A DNA stretch of 6,016 nt from an uncultured Collinsella sp. (GCA_900545995.1 URBM01000113.1:1-6016), one strand, 5' to 3'. Positions 1 through 5,957 are shown, numbered from the stretch's first letter. Notes: a model not told the origin generated them from the sequence alone. A program made the numbers and translations.

Positions 1-15
1 GATGATGTAATACGT

Positions 16-43
16 TTGAACATTGGACGCCCTGTGCCACAAT
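16..43 (+). promoter_or_regulatory. Possible promoter of the asparaginase gene
   Basis: TTGAAC (16-21) and CACAAT (38-43) are separated by 16 nt, and each matches four of six bases of the sigma-70-type consensus. This would give a leader of roughly 45 nt before the ATG at 95. The match is modest and the true promoter may lie upstream of the window. Confidence 0.3.
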
Positions 44-57
44 ACTGCCGAACGACT

Positions 58-72
58 CCGCCTCTGCGGCGG
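58..72 (+). other. Small leader stem-loop before asparaginase
   Basis: CCGCC (58-62) and GGCGG (68-72) form a perfect 5-bp GC stem around a 5-nt loop. It ends 10 nt before the AGGA ribosome site at 83-86. It could modulate translation or mRNA stability, but a short GC stem can occur by chance in DNA this rich in GC. Confidence 0.3.
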
Positions 73-94
73 CAAATACGATAGGAATATCAGC

Positions 95-1108
95 ATGAAG
101 CGCATCCTTCTCATCGCCACGGGCGGCACCATCGCATCGACCGAGGACGGCAACGGCCTCTCCCCCGCCCTGACCGGTGAGGAGCTCGCCCAGAGCGTCC
201 CCGAGATCTCGGGGCTCTGCGAGCTCGACGTCGTGCAGCCCATGAACATCGACAGCACCAATATGCGCCCGAGTGACTGGATGCGGATCCGCGACGTCAT
301 CGTCGAGGGCTATGCCGACCACGACGGCTTCGTGATTCTGCACGGCACCGACACCATGAGTTACACCGCGGCAGCGCTTTCCTACCTGATTCAGGACAGC
401 CCCAAGCCCATCGTGCTCACTGGCTCGCAAAAGCCCATGGGCAACCCCTTCACCGACGCCAAGCTCAACCTGTACCAAAGCCTGCTCTATGCGCTCGACG
501 AGCACTCGCACGATGTGTCGATTGTGTTTGGTGGCGTCGCCATTGCCGGCACGCGCGCCCGCAAGCAGCGCACCATGAGCTTTAACGCGTTCATTAGCGT
601 CAACTATCCGCCCATTGCCTACATCCGCAACGACCGCATCGTGCGCAACGGGCTCCACGGCACTCATCAGGGCGAAAACCCGGTGCGTTTCTACGACAGT
701 ATTGACCCGCGTGTGTTTGTCCTTAAGCTCACGCCCGGCGTGAACCCGGGTATCCTGGACGCCCTAGCCGATAGCTACGATGCTGTAATTCTTGAGACCT
801 TTGGCATTGGCGGTATTCCCGAGTTTGGCGAGTCCGGCGAGTCATTCCAGGAGGCGATTTTCCGCTGGGTCGATTCGGGCCGCACCGTCGTTATGACCAC
901 GCAGGTCCCCGAAGAGGGTCTCGATCTGGGCGTTTATGAGGTCGGCCGCGCTTACGCCGATCATCCGGGCATTCTGCGCGGCGATGACATGACCACCGAG
1001 ACGCTCGTGGCCAAGACCATGTGGGCACTCAGCCAGTCACGCGATGCGGCAGAGATTCAGCGCCTGTTCTACAGCCAAGTCAACCACGACCGCATCCCGA
1101 TGGAGTAA
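95..1108 (+). CDS. ansA: Type I (cytoplasmic) L-asparaginase
   Basis: Predicted to hydrolyse L-asparagine to L-aspartate and ammonia in the cytoplasm. The protein has 337 residues, normal for the family. The first threonine motif TGGTIAS lies at residues 9-15 (nucleophile expected at T12). A substrate-loop DST is at 53-55, and the second motif HGTDTM at 83-88 supplies the T85/D86 pair. TGSQKPM is at 109-115, and K157 in the GTRARK stretch is the likely catalytic lysine. There is no signal peptide, which favours the type I cytoplasmic enzyme over the periplasmic type II. I chose the ATG at 95 because AGGA lies 8 nt upstream and the protein then begins directly with the first beta strand; a TTG at 23 would add 24 residues that look unlike the family. 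It is convergent with the small regulator gene, 22 nt away. A glutaminase side activity or a Glu-tRNA amidotransferase GatD origin is less likely, as no GatE partner is visible. Confidence 0.93.
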   Translation: MKRILLIATGGTIASTEDGNGLSPALTGEELAQSVPEISGLCELDVVQPMNIDSTNMRPSDWMRIRDVIVEGYADHDGFVILHGTDTMSYTAAALSYLIQDSPKPIVLTGSQKPMGNPFTDAKLNLYQSLLYALDEHSHDVSIVFGGVAIAGTRARKQRTMSFNAFISVNYPPIAYIRNDRIVRNGLHGTHQGENPVRFYDSIDPRVFVLKLTPGVNPGILDALADSYDAVILETFGIGGIPEFGESGESFQEAIFRWVDSGRTVVMTTQVPEEGLDLGVYEVGRAYADHPGILRGDDMTTETLVAKTMWALSQSRDAAEIQRLFYSQVNHDRIPME

Positions 1109-1121
1109 TTCAGTTGTCGAC

Positions 1122-1143
1122 GGGTATCCCCTATTCGATACCC
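1122..1143. other. Inverted repeat between convergent genes
   Basis: GGGTATC (1122-1128) and GATACCC (1137-1143) are perfect 7-bp arms around an 8-nt loop. They cover the stop codon of the small regulator and most of the gap to the asparaginase stop. The position suits a shared terminator for the two convergent genes, but neither strand has a T-run after the stem, so an intrinsic terminator is not shown. Confidence 0.3.
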
Positions 1144-1349
1144 TCGAGAAGCTCTGACACCGTCATGCCGAGTGCGGGCGCGATCTTAAATAGAACCTTG
1201 AGCGTGAAATTTGCCGTCCCATCTTCGATTCGGTCGAGGTAGGGTCGGCTGATTCCTGTCGCCACACAAAAATCAACCTTGGAGATACCAAGGTCCCTGC
1301 GTGTCTCTTCGACCCGCCTGCCAAGAATCTGTTTCGCACGTTCGTCCAT
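1131..1349 (-). CDS. Small XRE-family helix-turn-helix regulator
   Basis: A 72-residue protein that is almost entirely one Cro/C1-type DNA-binding domain. The helix-turn-helix runs from about S23 to I41 (positioning helix near 23-31, recognition helix near 34-41 with SRPYLDRIE). The typical later helices follow (LKVLFKIAPALGMTVSELL, 50-68). No second domain is present, so it probably works as a dimer without a ligand domain, as do many antitoxin and phage-type regulators. The ATG at 1349 is the only plausible start in frame; no good ribosome site precedes it (only GGCTGC), so translation may be weak. It is divergent from the unknown gene at 1426-1815, and a perfect 24-bp palindrome lies between them. 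Autoregulation and control of the divergent gene are inferred from this layout. The target outside this locus, if any, cannot be told. Confidence 0.85.
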   Translation of the reverse strand: MDERAKQILGRRVEETRRDLGISKVDFCVATGISRPYLDRIEDGTANFTLKVLFKIAPALGMTVSELLEGIE

Positions 1350-1378
1350 GCAGCCGAGTTTGAAATGGAGCCGAACAT

Positions 1379-1402
1379 AAACGTAAACTATAGTTTACGT
1401 TT
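1379..1402. promoter_or_regulatory. Perfect 24-bp palindrome, candidate operator
   Basis: The half-site AAACGTAAACTA (1379-1390) is followed directly by its exact reverse complement (1391-1402). It stands 29 bp upstream of the regulator's start and 23 bp upstream of the divergent gene's start, is AT-rich in GC-rich DNA, and has the two-fold symmetry expected for an XRE dimer site. A + strand promoter could overlap it: TATAGT (1389-1394) resembles a -10, or TTGAAA (1360-1365) with TAAACT (1384-1389) at 18 nt spacing. Bound repressor would then block transcription. The palindrome is seen directly; the binding protein is inferred. Confidence 0.75.
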
Positions 1403-1425
1403 TGCCGAATACACAGGAGTTTTCT

Positions 1426-1815
1426 ATGTCGGGTTCTTCGGTCCGTACGTACCGAGCCACGCTTCGCACAAACAGCGCACCGCCCAAGCTCGTCGTCGTT
1501 GAAGCAGAATGCCTTTCGCCCGATGAGCGCACAGCATTTGCATTGCTATCAAGTCGCGTCGCCGCCGTTCTGGTCCCTTGCCCGACGCAAGGTGAACTTG
1601 CCATCCGATGCCAAGTGCACGGCTGCTCGCTCAATCAGGCTGCCGTAATCGCAACCAGCCAACGAGGCCTGCCGCTCCTTTTAGAAGCCGGTATCGCACT
1701 CGCCCTTCGCGGCGCCGGATACGAAAACGAGGCCGCCGCCGATGTAGTCTTTCGACCACGATCGAGCGGCGGCCTCGCAGCAGCCATTGAATATGCGTGC
1801 AGGCTCGTTGCTTAA
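1426..1815 (+). CDS. Protein of unknown function, divergent from XRE regulator
   Basis: A 129-residue protein I do not recognise. I chose the ATG at 1426 because AGGAG (1415-1419) sits 6 nt upstream; a TTG at 1402 lies in the palindrome and has no ribosome site. The sequence looks soluble, with no signal peptide or clear membrane helix. It begins with a basic stretch (1-21), then a beta-type segment KLVVVEAECL (21-30). A Cys-containing centre (C52, C62, C67) and an Ala/Leu-rich stretch with two likely helices follow (about 69-98 and 115-129). Codon use is less GC-biased than in ychF (CGA, GCA, TTA and AGG codons occur), suggesting an accessory or acquired gene. It ends 9 nt before the convergent membrane protein gene. 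The adjacent regulator and palindrome suggest repressed expression. A toxin-antitoxin-like or stress module is possible, but no toxin motif is visible. Confidence 0.65.
   Translation: MSGSSVRTYRATLRTNSAPPKLVVVEAECLSPDERTAFALLSSRVAAVLVPCPTQGELAIRCQVHGCSLNQAAVIATSQRGLPLLLEAGIALALRGAGYENEAAADVVFRPRSSGGLAAAIEYACRLVA
1728..1777 (+). repeat. 12-bp inverted repeat inside the unknown gene
   Basis: The arm CGAGGCCGCCGC (1728-1739) is matched exactly by its reverse complement at 1766-1777, across a 26-nt loop. CGAT (1740-1743) and ATCG (1761-1764) extend the stem with a single bulged A at 1765. It lies in the last fifth of the coding region, about 36 nt before the stop codon. A stem of about 16 bp could act on mRNA decay or termination, or simply arise from Ala/Gly codon bias. 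Confidence 0.6.
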
Positions 1816-1824
1816 AAGGACAAG

Positions 1825-2208
1825 CTAGAAACCAAAGCCAAAGCCAGTTCCGGTAATCGCCGAGTACATAAAGTAAACGTTGATCACGTTGAGGAACACA
1901 CCCGTGATGCAACCGTTGCGCAGGTAGCGCTCGCACACGATGCGCGCCATGGCGGCGGAGTCATCATTGTTCTTGGCCTGGCGTCCCGCCGTAAAGTACG
2001 TTGCCACGCTCAGCAGCAAATTGAGCACCGGAAGCGCCAGCAGCTCGTAGCTCTTGCCCCAGCGCGCCACCTCGCCGGCTGCGTTAAACTTCGTTGCCAC
2101 CTCGGGGCCAATGTTGGGGATTACAAACGCTGCGACCACCAGCGGAAGCACCGCAAGCACCAGCAGCGCGATGCCCATGTAGCCGGCTTTTTTGCCATAT
2201 TTGAACAT
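1825..2208 (-). CDS. Small DUF1648-like (SdpI-type) membrane protein
   Basis: A 127-residue integral membrane protein with three likely membrane helices (about residues 12-30, 54-72 and 100-120). After the first helix comes VIPNIGPEVATKFNAAGEVARWG (29-51). This fits the DUF1648 pattern, in which a Pro-containing motif is followed by a Phe-Asn-x-x-Gly turn; the family includes SdpI-type immunity proteins and many uncharacterised membrane proteins. It is shorter than full-length SdpI and lacks that protein's longer C-terminal half, so an immunity role is not shown. The C-terminus is an odd GTGFGFGF tail. The start at 2208 is supported by an AAGGA site about 9 nt upstream; this site overlaps the ychF stop codon (TAAGGA), and the gene gap is 11 nt. 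Co-transcription and translational coupling with ychF are therefore likely. The family assignment rests on motif appearance alone. Confidence 0.75.
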   Translation of the reverse strand: MFKYGKKAGYMGIALLVLAVLPLVVAAFVIPNIGPEVATKFNAAGEVARWGKSYELLALPVLNLLLSVATYFTAGRQAKNNDDSAAMARIVCERYLRNGCITGVFLNVINVYFMYSAITGTGFGFGF

Positions 2209-2219
2209 GCGCGTCGTCC

Positions 2220-3296
2220 TTACACGTTAAAGCGGAAGTGCACGACGTCGCCATCGGCCATGACATAGTCCTTGCCCTCGATGCGTAGCTTGCCGGCGGC
2301 CTTGGCGCCCTGCTCACCGCCGAGCTCGATGTAGTCGTCGTAGCCAATGACCTCGGCCTTAATAAAGCCGCGCTCAAAGTCGGTATGGATGACGCCGGCG
2401 GCCTGCGGGGCGGTCGCGCCCTGACGCACCGTCCAGGCCTTGACCTCCATCTCGCCGGCCGTAAAGAACGACTGCAGGCCGAGCAGCTTGTAGGCAGCCT
2501 GAGCGAGCACGTCCAGGCCGGGCTGCTCCAGGCCCAGGCTTTCCAGGTAGTCGGCAGCGTCCTCGGGATCGAGCTCGGAAAGCTCGGCCTCGATCTTGGC
2601 GCAGATGGGCAGTGGCTTGACACCATCGATGGGCGCCAGGTCGTCGTTGAGCATATCCTCGTCCACGTTGGCCACATACAGGATGGGCTTCATGGTGAGC
2701 AGGAACAGGCCCTTGGCAGCGGCACGCTCCTCGTCGGTCATCTCCATGGATGCGGCGCGCTTGCCCTCGTTGAGCCAGGCAAGCAGGCGCTTGGCCACCT
2801 CGAACTTGGGCATGAGCTCCTTGTCGCGCTTGGCCTCCTTCTCGAGCTTGGGCAGCTGCTTCTCGAGCGTGCCCATGTCGGCCAGGATAAGCTCGGTCAT
2901 GATGGTGTCGGCATCGCCGGCGGGATCGACGAACTCGCCCGTGCGGCCCACCTCACGCATGACGTTGGGGTCCTTAAAGTAGCGTACGACCTCACAGATG
3001 GCATCGGTCTCGCGGATGTTTGCCAAGAACTGGTTGCCCAGGCCCTCGCCCTCGTTGGCACCCTTCACCAGGCCCGCGATGTCGACAAACTCGACCGTCG
3101 CCGGCACAATGCGGCCCGGGTTGACGATGTCGGCAAGCTTTTGCAGGCGGCTATCGGGCACATCGACGATACCCACGTTGGGGTCGATCGTGGCAAACGG
3201 GTAGTTGGCGGCAAGGCCGGTCTTTTTGGTAAGCGCGGTGAACAGCGTCGACTTGCCCACGTTGGGCAGGCCCACGATACCGATGGAAAGGGACAC
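2220..3296 (-). CDS. ychF: Redox-regulated ATPase YchF (OBG-family P-loop protein)
   Basis: A 358-residue homologue of the universally conserved YchF/OLA1 ATPase, a cytosolic ribosome-associated P-loop protein linked to stress responses. The P-loop GLPNVGKST is at residues 9-17. The G3 motif DIAGLVKGANEGEGLGNQF (72-90) has the Leu in place of the usual catalytic Gln, typical of this family. NVDE at 210-213 is the altered G4 that favours ATP over GTP, and the G5-like CAKIEAEL is at 232-239. A coiled-coil stretch spans about 140-195, and a C-terminal TGS domain about 282-358. The start is GTG at 3296, with AGGAG (complement of 3302-3306) 5 nt upstream. The loop after VVR (103-105) differs from the Escherichia coli protein: Glu and Arg stand at positions 102 and 114, where I recall His in E. 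coli. Position 35 is Ala instead of Cys. The downstream membrane protein gene is coupled to it. Confidence 0.96.
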   Translation of the reverse strand: MSLSIGIVGLPNVGKSTLFTALTKKTGLAANYPFATIDPNVGIVDVPDSRLQKLADIVNPGRIVPATVEFVDIAGLVKGANEGEGLGNQFLANIRETDAICEVVRYFKDPNVMREVGRTGEFVDPAGDADTIMTELILADMGTLEKQLPKLEKEAKRDKELMPKFEVAKRLLAWLNEGKRAASMEMTDEERAAAKGLFLLTMKPILYVANVDEDMLNDDLAPIDGVKPLPICAKIEAELSELDPEDAADYLESLGLEQPGLDVLAQAAYKLLGLQSFFTAGEMEVKAWTVRQGATAPQAAGVIHTDFERGFIKAEVIGYDDYIELGGEQGAKAAGKLRIEGKDYVMADGDVVHFRFNV

Positions 3297-3333
3297 GACA
3301 GCTCCTTTTAGTACAGGTACTTCAAACTGTATA

Positions 3334-3339
3334 AGTATA
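3334..3339 (-). promoter_or_regulatory. Possible -10 element of ychF
   Basis: On the - strand, TATACT lies just after the GC-rich stem-loop and 37 nt before the GTG start, matching five of six consensus bases. The -35 position falls inside the stem-loop and has no good match. A second overlapping TATAC follows. It is plausible but not firm. Confidence 0.35.
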
Positions 3340-3383
3340 GCGCCGCCGCAGCATCCGGGCGAATCCGGACACCGCGGCGGCGC
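3340..3383 (-). terminator. GC-rich stem-loop, probable terminator of the Fe-S gene
   Basis: GCGCCGCCGC (3340-3349) pairs perfectly with GCGGCGGCGC (3374-3383). Within the loop, TCCGG (3354-3358) and CCGGA (3365-3369) form a further 5-bp stem. It lies 27 nt past the stop of the Fe-S gene, before ychF. On the - strand it is followed by TATACTTATAC and not by a true T-run, so termination may be partial or Rho-assisted and ychF could receive read-through. Confidence 0.5.
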
Positions 3384-3410
3384 AAATGAAGCAGAGATAG
3401 AGCTCGCTGA

Positions 3411-4664
3411 CTAGTCCGCGAGCTTCTCCACCTGATCGAGCATCTTGTCAAGCTTGGCCTTTGCCTCGGCCTTGACCTTCTGGGCTTCTTCGTGGGCCTT
3501 AGCCTTCTGGGCGGCCTTTTCCTCGGCCTCGGGATCGACGACGACCAGGTTGGATGCATCATGCTCAACCAGCTTGAGCGCATGCTCGGGACACACCTTG
3601 ACACAGGCTCCGCAACCCAGGCAATACGTTGACTCCAGCGCAAAGCGACCGCTTCCCACCAGATCGCAGGCAAACGTGGGGCACACGTTGACGCACTCGC
3701 CGCACGACGTGCACTTGTCAAAATCGCATTCCGGTGTGCTCACCTGCATATTCTGGGCAAGCTCGGGGTGGTTCTGCAGCGTCGAGAGCACCAGCTGCCG
3801 CCCGTGCGTGAGCGAACGGCGACGCTTGGTCGTCGTGGTGCCGCACATGGTGTTGAGCGTGCGCTCGAGCTGCGTGATCTGGTGACGGTGAGCCTTCAAC
3901 TTCTGCGTCACCGAGGCCAGCGCCGCCGTCGCCGGATTGAGCTTGGTCACCGTCAGGCCCGTGGTGCGGGCAATCTTATCCATGTACTCCTTGCGCTCGT
4001 ACTCGCGGCGCTTATGGCATTTGAGGCTCTTGGGGTCGACCTCCAGGCCCATGCCCGTACCCGCCCACTCCTCGGCGGTAGCAATGGCCTCGCCCAAAAT
4101 GTCCTCGCCACCGGTGTTGCGGCACTTATCGCACACGCCCAGTGGCAGGTAGACGCTCACGTTGGGATAGTCCGCCAGTACCGAGAACCAGGTCTCGGCC
4201 GTAATATCGCCCACGCAGGCAACGACGACCTCGTTTTCGCGCGGCATGCGCTTGAGGGCGCGTGTGCAGGTGACGTAGGCGGTCTCGTGGCTCGTAGCAG
4301 CGGAGACGATATCGTCATACAGGTTTTTAGGCGCCAGGCGCGGCGAGATGATCGCCTCGGTCGGACAGGCAGCGGCGCACAGGCCGCACTTGCGACAGGA
4401 GTCGAGGATCTCGATGGCGTCTTCCTCGACCTCGATAGCGTTGACCGGGCACACGTCCATGCACGCGGCGCAACCGCTCTTTTCGTTTTTGCAGGTCAAG
4501 CACGGAATGGTGTTGCCGCGCGGACGCTCCTTGTAGTCGGCAGGATTCCACTGCGGCGCCGACGGATCGAGCGCGTCGGTCACGCCGCCAAGCGGGTTTT
4601 TAAGAAAGTCGAAACCCTTGCTGATCTCGATAATGTCATCAAACAGATCGTGTTCCTGCGCCAT
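3411..4664 (-). CDS. Four-cluster [4Fe-4S] ferredoxin-type protein
   Basis: A 417-residue soluble iron-sulfur protein, probably passing electrons between redox enzymes in anaerobic metabolism. Two ferredoxin pairs flank a middle domain. The first pair has C55, C58, C65, C68, C72-Pro (unusual wider spacing) and C90-x2-C93-x2-C96-x3-C100-Pro. The second pair has C318-x2-C321-x2-C324-x3-C328-Pro and C348-x2-C351-x2-C354-x3-C358-Pro. The middle part (about 128-300) carries further cysteines at 133, 150, 178, 181, 216 and 274, including a CDKC. It also has a basic stretch (KRRR, 280-283), and I do not recognise it. Residues 378-414 are a Glu/Lys/Ala-rich likely coiled coil. There is no signal peptide or membrane helix. 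I chose ATG 4664 because GGGAGGGG lies about 6 nt upstream; a TTG at 4694 would add ten residues and lacks this site. No catalytic partner is adjacent, so donor and acceptor are unknown. Confidence 0.85.
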   Translation of the reverse strand: MAQEHDLFDDIIEISKGFDFLKNPLGGVTDALDPSAPQWNPADYKERPRGNTIPCLTCKNEKSGCAACMDVCPVNAIEVEEDAIEILDSCRKCGLCAAACPTEAIISPRLAPKNLYDDIVSAATSHETAYVTCTRALKRMPRENEVVVACVGDITAETWFSVLADYPNVSVYLPLGVCDKCRNTGGEDILGEAIATAEEWAGTGMGLEVDPKSLKCHKRREYERKEYMDKIARTTGLTVTKLNPATAALASVTQKLKAHRHQITQLERTLNTMCGTTTTKRRRSLTHGRQLVLSTLQNHPELAQNMQVSTPECDFDKCTSCGECVNVCPTFACDLVGSGRFALESTYCLGCGACVKVCPEHALKLVEHDASNLVVVDPEAEEKAAQKAKAHEEAQKVKAEAKAKLDKMLDQVEKLAD

Positions 4665-4704
4665 GCGCGGCCCCTCCCTGAGCAGTGCAAACAAGCAAGA
4701 GATA

Positions 4705-4717
4705 ATGATACGCTATC
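4705..4717 (-). promoter_or_regulatory. Possible promoter of the Fe-S gene
   Basis: In the 151-nt gap between the dehydrogenase and Fe-S genes, the - strand has TATCAT (complement of 4705-4710), a five-of-six match to a -10, 40 nt before the ATG. It overlaps a short dyad, GATA-CGC-TATC (4707-4717). No convincing -35 is present at 17 nt. The rest of the gap holds only weak inverted repeats, including a one-mismatch palindrome at 4764-4777, and no clear intrinsic terminator. Confidence 0.3.
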
Positions 4718-4815
4718 GGCCCACGCCTCGGGCAAATTACACGCGGAGCATCTTTGCGGCAAATAGCCCATGGCCTATCGCCGTCTCGATTGCACAAGAT
4801 CAATCAAGCGCCAAA

Positions 4816-5883
4816 CTATGCCTCGCGCATGAGCTCGGCGAGCTTTTGCCTGGTCACCTTGGCCTGCTCGTTGGCCATATTGCGTTCGTTTCTAAAGGCC
4901 GCATCCGCAACGCTCATCAGGTCAGCATCGGAAATCCCGCCAAGGCCCAGCTCCGCGAGCGTCGTCGGCAGACCGACGCGCTGGCAAAACTCGAGCACCT
5001 GATCAAGCTCGGGCGCACGCTCCAGGCGCAGCTGCACCACCAGGCCAAATGCCACGGCCTCACCATGCATGGCCTTGCACTCGGGCAGAATCGTCAGGCC
5101 GTTGGCGATGGCATGGGCAAGCGCTAGGCCACCGCTCTCAAAGCCAACACCCGAGAGCAGAATATTGCACTCGATCAGGCGCTCAACCGCCGGCGATATA
5201 CGTCCCTTTCTGAGATCGCGCTTGACAGCGACGCCGTACTCCATGAGCGTGTCATAGCAGGCACGAGCCGCAACCAGAGCCAAGTGCCCCGGCGCGCCAC
5301 CGTGCTCGTTAGCGCCGTGCGCCGCGGCGCACGAACGCGCCTCGAAGTACGTTGCCAGCGCATCGCCCATACCAGCGACCGTCATACGCAGCGGGGCTGA
5401 CGCGACCACGTTGGTATCGACCACGACCAGGTCTGGATTCTTCTCGAGCAACAGGTAGCGGTCGAACGACCCATCCTCGTGATACAGCACCGAAATCGCA
5501 CTGCACGGACCGTCCATCGACGCCGCTGTGGGGCATACGCACAACGGCAACTCGGCATAAAACGCAACGGCCTTGGCGATATCGAGCATTTTGCCGCCGC
5601 CAATACCCACTACCATGTCGCAATACTCGGCCTGGGCTTCCTTAGCCATTTCGACAACGGCCTCTTCCGTACACGGACCGTCATAAATCTTAAAGAACGG
5701 CTCACTCAGATCGTCGTCCAGAAATCCATCGACGATCTGCCTGCACAGCCGATCCTCGGTGCCCTGGTCAAACAAGACATAGGCAGCGCAGCCCAACCAT
5801 GACAAATACCTGCCCTGACGCGAGAGTTCGCCCGGCCCCTGAACATACCGGCCGGGACCGCCATAAACCATGGGAAGTGCCAT
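4816..5883 (-). CDS. gldA: Glycerol dehydrogenase-like, metal-dependent alcohol dehydrogenase
   Basis: A 355-residue member of the iron/zinc-containing polyol dehydrogenase family, closest in pattern to GldA (NAD-dependent oxidation of glycerol to dihydroxyacetone). The N-terminal NAD-binding domain contains GIGGGKMLDIAKA (93-105). TAASMDGPCSAISVLY (119-134) corresponds to the GldA segment with the substrate-side Asp (D124). The three metal ligands are expected at D174 (GMGDALATYFEA), H257 (GLALAHAIANGL) and H273 (MHGEAVAFG). GVGFESGG (246-253) is also a strong GldA-like block. A His/Gly-rich loop (HGANEHGGAPGH, 189-200) precedes the next helix. The start at 5883 has a moderate GGCGGA site 7 nt upstream; the next Met, residue 5, has none. 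It appears to be transcribed alone, between a terminator upstream and a 151-nt gap downstream. Other substrates such as 1,2-propanediol, or a related sn-glycerol-1-phosphate dehydrogenase role, remain possible. Confidence 0.9.
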   Translation of the reverse strand: MALPMVYGGPGRYVQGPGELSRQGRYLSWLGCAAYVLFDQGTEDRLCRQIVDGFLDDDLSEPFFKIYDGPCTEEAVVEMAKEAQAEYCDMVVGIGGGKMLDIAKAVAFYAELPLCVCPTAASMDGPCSAISVLYHEDGSFDRYLLLEKNPDLVVVDTNVVASAPLRMTVAGMGDALATYFEARSCAAAHGANEHGGAPGHLALVAARACYDTLMEYGVAVKRDLRKGRISPAVERLIECNILLSGVGFESGGLALAHAIANGLTILPECKAMHGEAVAFGLVVQLRLERAPELDQVLEFCQRVGLPTTLAELGLGGISDADLMSVADAAFRNERNMANEQAKVTRQKLAELMREA

Positions 5884-5931
5884 GCGAGAATCCGCCCTTC
5901 ATCAAACAACGATTGGTGCAAAGTAACCTGA

Positions 5932-5957
5932 CCCCTTTGCGCCATAGCAAAAAGGGG
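5932..5957 (-). other. Alternative hairpin overlapping the terminator
   Basis: CCCC (5932-5935) plus TTTGC (5936-5940) can pair with GCAAA (5947-5951) plus GGGG (5954-5957), leaving a two-base bulge and a 6-nt loop. It uses bases 5954-5957 of the terminator stem, so both cannot form at once. A further short pairing, GCAAAG (5918-5923) with CTTTGC (5935-5940), is also possible. The arrangement resembles an attenuator, but function is not shown. Confidence 0.4.

Noticed and set aside
23..94. Upstream TTG extension of the asparaginase
   Set aside because: The 24 extra residues do not resemble the family or a signal peptide, and AGGA sits at the right distance from the ATG at 95.
1402..1425. TTG start for the unknown protein at 1402
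   Set aside because: It overlaps the end of the palindrome and lacks a ribosome site, while the ATG at 1426 has AGGAG 6 nt upstream.
1631..1936. A 101-codon - strand frame spanning the convergent gene junction
   Set aside because: It overlaps both flanking genes, is very rich in Arg and Trp, and has no ribosome site or recognisable domain.
2385..3311. A 308-codon open frame on the + strand opposite ychF
   Set aside because: It lies wholly antisense to an unmistakable ychF, and its translation is a Leu/Gly/His-rich sequence with no domain. Long antisense frames are expected opposite GC-rich genes.
3310..3321. AGTAC-AG-GTACT inverted repeat just upstream of the ychF ribosome site
   Set aside because: The arms are only five bases with a two-base spacer, too short and tight to support a hairpin or operator call.
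3768..4766. A 332-codon open frame on the + strand opposite the Fe-S gene
   Set aside because: The opposite strand has four well-formed ferredoxin motifs in frame. This frame gives an Arg/Ala/His-rich shadow with no recognisable features and no ribosome site.
4764..4777. Near-palindrome TAGCCCATGGCCTA in the gap before the Fe-S gene
   Set aside because: It has one mismatched pair, stands about 100 nt from the start codon, and has no second copy or adjacent regulator. It is compatible with chance.
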